NCBI GenBank assembly: GCA_023954815.1
Contig: JAGSHB010000048.1
Coordinates: forward strand, 1 to 36,584
Origin: Myxococcales bacterium
Lineage (GTDB): Bacteria; Myxococcota_A; UBA9042
Length of the DNA: 36,584 nt
Reading direction: 5' to 3'
In this document: positions 33,466-36,584 of the stretch, piece by piece
Layout of the letters: every line of letters starts with the position of its first letter
Numbering within the stretch: the first letter of the stretch is position 1
The notes under the pieces: generated by a model
Databases searched by the model: none
Seen by the model: only the letters and a program-made list of their open reading frames with translations
What the model was told of the DNA's origin: nothing
Made by a program: the position numbers and the translations under genes

Positions 33466-36087
33466 TCAGTGCGCTGACGCCACAGCGGTAGAAAATACGA
33501 TCTCGTCATCTGTGACCGTGCCCAAGATGTGGTCACCCTCGACAAATTGACCACTCAATAGCGCCATCGCCAACGGGTTTTCCACCCACTGCTGCAGCGC
33601 GCGTTTGAGCGGCCTCGCACCGAATTGCGGATCGTATCCTTCTCTCGCGAGCAGCGCCTTTGCGTCATCGTCGAGGGTCAGCGTCAACTTTCGGGCCGCC
33701 AGCCGGCCAGCGAGTCGTCGCAGCTGAATGTCGGCGATCTTCAGCACGTCCTGCAGGCGCAGGCTGTGGAAGATCACAATTTCGTCGATCCGGTTGAGAA
33801 ACTCGGGCCGAAAGTGGCCACGCAGGGCACCGTGAACGGCCGAATGAACGTCCGCTTCGATCTTGGCCTCATCGCGCTCTCCGGTCGCTTGGGTGGCAGC
33901 GTCGAGGATGGCGTGGGCACCGAGGTTGCTGGTCATCAGCACGATGGTATTGCGGAAGTCGACCTCGCGGCCGAGCGAGTCTGTCAATCGGCCGTCATCG
34001 AGCAGCTGCAGGAGGATGTTCAGCACGTCGGGATGGGCCTTTTCGATCTCGTCGAATAGCACGACTGAATAGGGCCGACGACGCACGGCTTCGGTGAGCT
34101 GTCCGCCTTCCTCGTACCCCACATAGCCCGGCGGCGCGCCAATGAGCCGACTGACTGCGTGTTTTTCCATATACTCGCTCATGTCGATGCGAACCATGGA
34201 GGTCTCGTCGTCGAACATGAAGTGAGCGAGCCCTTTGACCAGCTCGGTCTTACCGACGCCCGTGGGTCCCAGGAAGATGAAGGAGCCGATGGGCCGGTTG
34301 GGATCTTGCAACCCTGAGCGCGACCGCCTGATGGCGTTGGCGACCGAACTCACAGCGTCGCCCTGATTGATCACGCGCGCGTTGAGCCGGTCTTCAATCT
34401 GCAGGAGCTTCTGCATCTCACCTTCGAGCATCTTGGTCACGGGCACGCCCGTCCATGCAGCCACGACCTCGGCTACCTCTTGCTCGCCGACCTCTTCCTG
34501 CAACATGCGCTCGGTCTTTTGCAGCGTCTCTAGTTGCCCTCTCAGCACGCTGATTTCCTGCTGAAACCCCGGAATTGCACCATATTGAAGCCGCGCCGCC
34601 TCCTCATGGTCATGCCGGCGCTGAGCGCTTTCGAGCTGGATATTCGCCGACTCAATCTCCTCCTTCAGCGCCCGGAGCTGATCGATAAGCTGTTTTTCCT
34701 GCTGCCAATGCGCTTTCGCCGAGGTCGACTGCTCGCGCAGCTCCGCCATCTCCGCCTCGATGCCGTCGAGCCGTTCAGCGCTGGCGTCATCGGTTTCCCT
34801 AGCCAAGGCCGCTTTCTCGATTTCAAGCTGTTGAATCCGCCGCTCGAGCTGATCGATTTCGGTCGGTAGACTGTCGATCTCAATGCGTAAACTACTGGCC
34901 GCCTCGTCAACGAGATCGATGGCCTTGTCCGGCAAGAACCGGTCGGAGATATAGCGATCACTCAGGGTCGCCGCGGCCACGAGCGCGGTGTCCTGGATGC
35001 GCACACCGTGATGCACTTCGTATTTATCCTTGATGCCACGGAGAATACTGATGGTGTCTGCGACCGACGGCTCGTCGATATAGACCGGCTGAAACCGACG
35101 CTCGAGCGCTGGGTCCTTTTCGATGTACTGGCGGTACTCGTCGAGGGTGGTCGCCCCGATGCAGCGTAGATCGCCCCGAGCGAGCGCTGGTTTGAGCATG
35201 TTGGAGGCATCCATCGCCCCGTCGCCCTTACCTGCCCCAACGATGGTATGCAGCTCGTCGATAAAGAGGATGACCTCACCATCGCTGTTGCTGAGCTCCT
35301 TCAGGACCGCCTTGAGACGCTCCTCAAACTCCCCGCGGTACTTCGCGCCAGCGACCATGGAAGCTAGATCGAGAGAGAGCAGTCGTTTGTTCTTCAGCGT
35401 CGAGGGTACGTCCCCAGCGACAATGCGCTGCGCCAGCCCCTCTGCCATGGCGGTCTTGCCGACACCTGGCTCGCCGATGAGCACCGGGTTGTTCTTGCGG
35501 CGACGACTGAGGACCTGCATCACCCGGCGCACTTCATCGCCGCGACCAATGACCGGATCGAGTTTGCCCTGGCGCGCCACCGCAGTGAGATCACGCGCGT
35601 ACTTCTCTAGGGCCTGGTACGAGGCTTCTGGATCTTGACTGGTCACCCGCTCGCTGCCGCGTAGATCTTTCAGGCTCGCAAGCACCAACTCCCGGCTCAG
35701 CCCCAGCTCGCTCAGGGTCCGCGCGGCCTCGCCCTTGCGATCTTCCAGCAACGCGAGCAGCAGGTGCTCCGTCGACGTGTAGTCATCGTTGAACTGACCA
35801 CGTTCCTTGTCTGCTTGCCGCAAGAAAGCCGACATGCGGCTGCTTGCGAGCAAATCCCCCGCGCCATGAACAGCGGGCATGCGGGCGATGGCTGCTTCCA
35901 TCTGCTGGCTCACCTGCGCGGGCGACACCTCTAGTTTGTTGAGCAAGGGCCGGACGATGCCCTGGCTTTGCTCAGAAACGAGCGCCCACAGCACGTGCTC
36001 GGGCTCTAGGTACTGTTGGTTCCGCGCACGAGCGGCCTCTGCGGCCTCTGCCATCGCCTTTTTTGCATTCGTAGTGAAGCGTTCCAT
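33466..36087 (-). CDS. clpB: ClpB disaggregase (Hsp100)
   Basis: An 873-residue AAA+ chaperone that resolves protein aggregates together with DnaK in the cytosol. The N-domain starts with [23 protein letters not shown]1 has Walker A GEPGVGKT near residue 205 and [12 protein letters not shown]; the coiled-coil M domain covers about 410-520. NBD2 has Walker A GPTGVGKT near residue 606, then [20 protein letters not shown] and the C-terminal [12 protein letters not shown]. Length and order are normal. The ATG at 36087 has GAGGAGA nine bases upstream. No CIRCE repeat is seen in front; TTGACA on the minus strand at 36226-36221 is the best -35 candidate. It stands alone. Confidence 0.98.
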   Translation of the reverse strand: MERFTTNAKKAMAEAAEAARARNQQYLEPEHVLWALVSEQSQGIVRPLLNKLEVSPAQVSQQMEAAIARMPAVHGAGDLLASSRMSAFLRQADKERGQFNDDYTSTEHLLLALLEDRKGEAARTLSELGLSRELVLASLKDLRGSERVTSQDPEASYQALEKYARDLTAVARQGKLDPVIGRGDEVRRVMQVLSRRRKNNPVLIGEPGVGKTAMAEGLAQRIVAGDVPSTLKNKRLLSLDLASMVAGAKYRGEFEERLKAVLKELSNSDGEVILFIDELHTIVGAGKGDGAMDASNMLKPALARGDLRCIGATTLDEYRQYIEKDPALERRFQPVYIDEPSVADTISILRGIKDKYEVHHGVRIQDTALVAAATLSDRYISDRFLPDKAIDLVDEAASSLRIEIDSLPTEIDQLERRIQQLEIEKAALARETDDASAERLDGIEAEMAELREQSTSAKAHWQQEKQLIDQLRALKEEIESANIQLESAQRRHDHEEAARLQYGAIPGFQQEISVLRGQLETLQKTERMLQEEVGEQEVAEVVAAWTGVPVTKMLEGEMQKLLQIEDRLNARVINQGDAVSSVANAIRRSRSGLQDPNRPIGSFIFLGPTGVGKTELVKGLAHFMFDDETSMVRIDMSEYMEKHAVSRLIGAPPGYVGYEEGGQLTEAVRRRPYSVVLFDEIEKAHPDVLNILLQLLDDGRLTDSLGREVDFRNTIVLMTSNLGAHAILDAATQATGERDEAKIEADVHSAVHGALRGHFRPEFLNRIDEIVIFHSLRLQDVLKIADIQLRRLAGRLAARKLTLTLDDDAKALLAREGYDPQFGARPLKRALQQWVENPLAMALLSGQFVEGDHILGTVTDDEIVFSTAVASAH

Positions 36088-36331
36088 GGATCATCTCCTC
36101 GCGAGTGACTGGCGCAGGGATGCACGACGATCCACCGAGCGGCACATCGCCGCTGGTCGACCGGCCTTGTGCGCCAAAGCTGCGGTTGACTCGCAGGCAG
36201 GAAAGGATGAGCCCGTAGGGTGTCAAGCGCTGGGCGCCGAACTGCGCCTGATTTGAACGGGCGATCGCGAACTGAACGAGCGGTCCACCACGCCACGTAG
36301 GCCGGGCGTTTGTCTTCCAACCATCAACCAA
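36088..36331. other. Intergenic region upstream of clpB
   Basis: No gene is supported here. On the minus strand GCTTGACA (36228-36221) could be a sigma-70 or heat-shock -35 element, but no matching -10 at the usual distance is convincing. No CIRCE element (inverted TTAGCACTC) is present. The rest is GC-rich without a clear repeat. Confidence 0.5.
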
Positions 36332-36373
36332 AACGGCACGCGGCGCCCCCGTTTCCGAGAGCGCCGCGCCGTT
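36332..36373 (-). terminator. Intrinsic terminator behind the Gly/Arg-rich protein gene
   Basis: AACGG plus CGCGGCGC (36332-36346, with a two-base bulge) pairs with GCGCCGCG plus CCGTT (36361-36373), 13 base pairs. Read on the minus strand the stem runs into TTTT (36333-36330). It lies 17 bases behind the stop codon at 36390-36392. Confidence 0.65.
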
Positions 36374-36389
36374 CATTCATGTGGGCTGT

Positions 36390-36584
36390 CTACCAACCGC
36401 CGTTGTCGTCGAAGTCCCCGCGGCCGCCGCCACCGCCACGTCCACCACGGCCGCCGCCGCCGCCGCGTCCTCCGCGACCACCGTCACGACCACCATAGCC
36501 GCCACGACCGCCATCGCGACCACCACGACCACCGCGACCGCCGTCGCGACTACCGCCACTGTCACGGCCACCATCACGTCCACC
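36390..36584 (-). CDS. C-terminal Gly/Arg-rich (RGG) tail of a protein cut by the window edge
   Basis: Sixty-four residues are visible before the TAG at 36392-36390. They consist almost only of GGR, GGRD and GGGGG units, for example GGRGGRGGRDGGRGGYGGRD, and end in GDFDDNGGW. Such RGG tails bind RNA and occur in bacterial RRM proteins and DEAD-box RNA helicases. Single-stranded DNA-binding proteins also have Gly-rich tails, but their acidic tip normally ends in DDDIPF-like residues, which is not the case here. The start and the folded domain lie outside the window, so the family cannot be fixed. This frame is chosen over a Val/Ala-rich frame on the same strand because the tail is low-complexity GGN coding with consistent Arg/Asp positions and a terminator follows its stop. 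Confidence 0.7.
   Translation of the reverse strand, partial: GGRDGGRDSGGSRDGGRGGRGGRDGGRGGYGGRDGGRGGRGGGGGRGGRGGGGGRGDFDDNGGW

Noticed and set aside
36377-36583. Val/Ala-rich open frame on the minus strand at the window end
   Set aside because: It is a shifted reading of the GGN repeats. The Gly/Arg frame ends in a non-repetitive GDFDDNGGW with a terminator behind it and is more plausible.
1-36584. tRNA or rRNA genes
   Set aside because: I found no T-loop-like GGTTCGAATCC pattern with matching acceptor arms and no rRNA signature in any of the intergenic regions.

Overview
The window is GC-rich and gene-dense. It looks like chromosomal DNA of a Myxococcota or other delta-proteobacterial-type bacterium. 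Support for this: two lipoproteins with long Asp/Gly/Ser/Thr-rich spacers after the lipobox, a giant lipoprotein made of Cys-rich units and RCC1 propellers, a YfbK-type VWA protein, and a site that fits the Myxococcus xanthus LexA box as I recall it. I see no IS element, integrase, CRISPR array, rRNA or tRNA. The assignment to a phylum is an inference.

Layout. 1-642 (-) is the start of dapF, cut by the window edge. 781-2115 (+) is a cobalamin-riboswitch-like leader followed by an unrecognised twin-domain lipoprotein. 2087-3877 (-) holds a MATE exporter and a small unknown gene. 3997-4623 (+) is tdk with a strong hairpin behind it. 4737-7364 (+) is a two-gene unit of a TetR regulator and a C45 Ntn-hydrolase, with two copies of a dyad operator in front. 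7390-9716 (-) is a coupled pair: a DUF6884-like protein and an HTH-TPR-membrane protein ending in 17 SDPK motifs. An ankyrin protein (9969-10790, +) diverges from it. 10800-13309 (-) is a coupled pair of an M48 peptidase with a TrxC-like zinc ribbon and a two-TM membrane protein. 13399-17367 (-) carries a YfbK-like VWA protein and an orphan ABC-class ATPase. 17571-20648 (+) encodes HlyIII, SohB and an MFS transporter. 20819-27937 (+) is a 2372-residue lipoprotein with three 7-bladed RCC1 propellers. 28125-30258 holds a double universal stress protein and, convergent with it, a BtrH/DUF4872-type protein. 30376-33363 (+) encodes a YbjN-like protein, a TfoX-N protein, a FAD oxidoreductase and an AlkB-type dioxygenase. 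33466-36087 (-) is clpB, and 36390-36584 (-) is the Gly/Arg-rich tail of a further protein.

The most interesting items are four. (1) The riboswitch in front of an orphan lipoprotein suggests a new corrinoid-linked surface protein. (2) The AlkB gene has a palindromic LexA-type operator between its -35 and -10, and its predicted transcription start falls on the ATG, so it looks like a leaderless SOS gene. (3) The membrane-bound HTH-TPR protein has a periplasmic SDPK heptad array and is translationally coupled to a DUF6884 protein. (4) A TrxC-type zinc ribbon is fused to an M48 peptidase. None of these functions is proven by the sequence alone.
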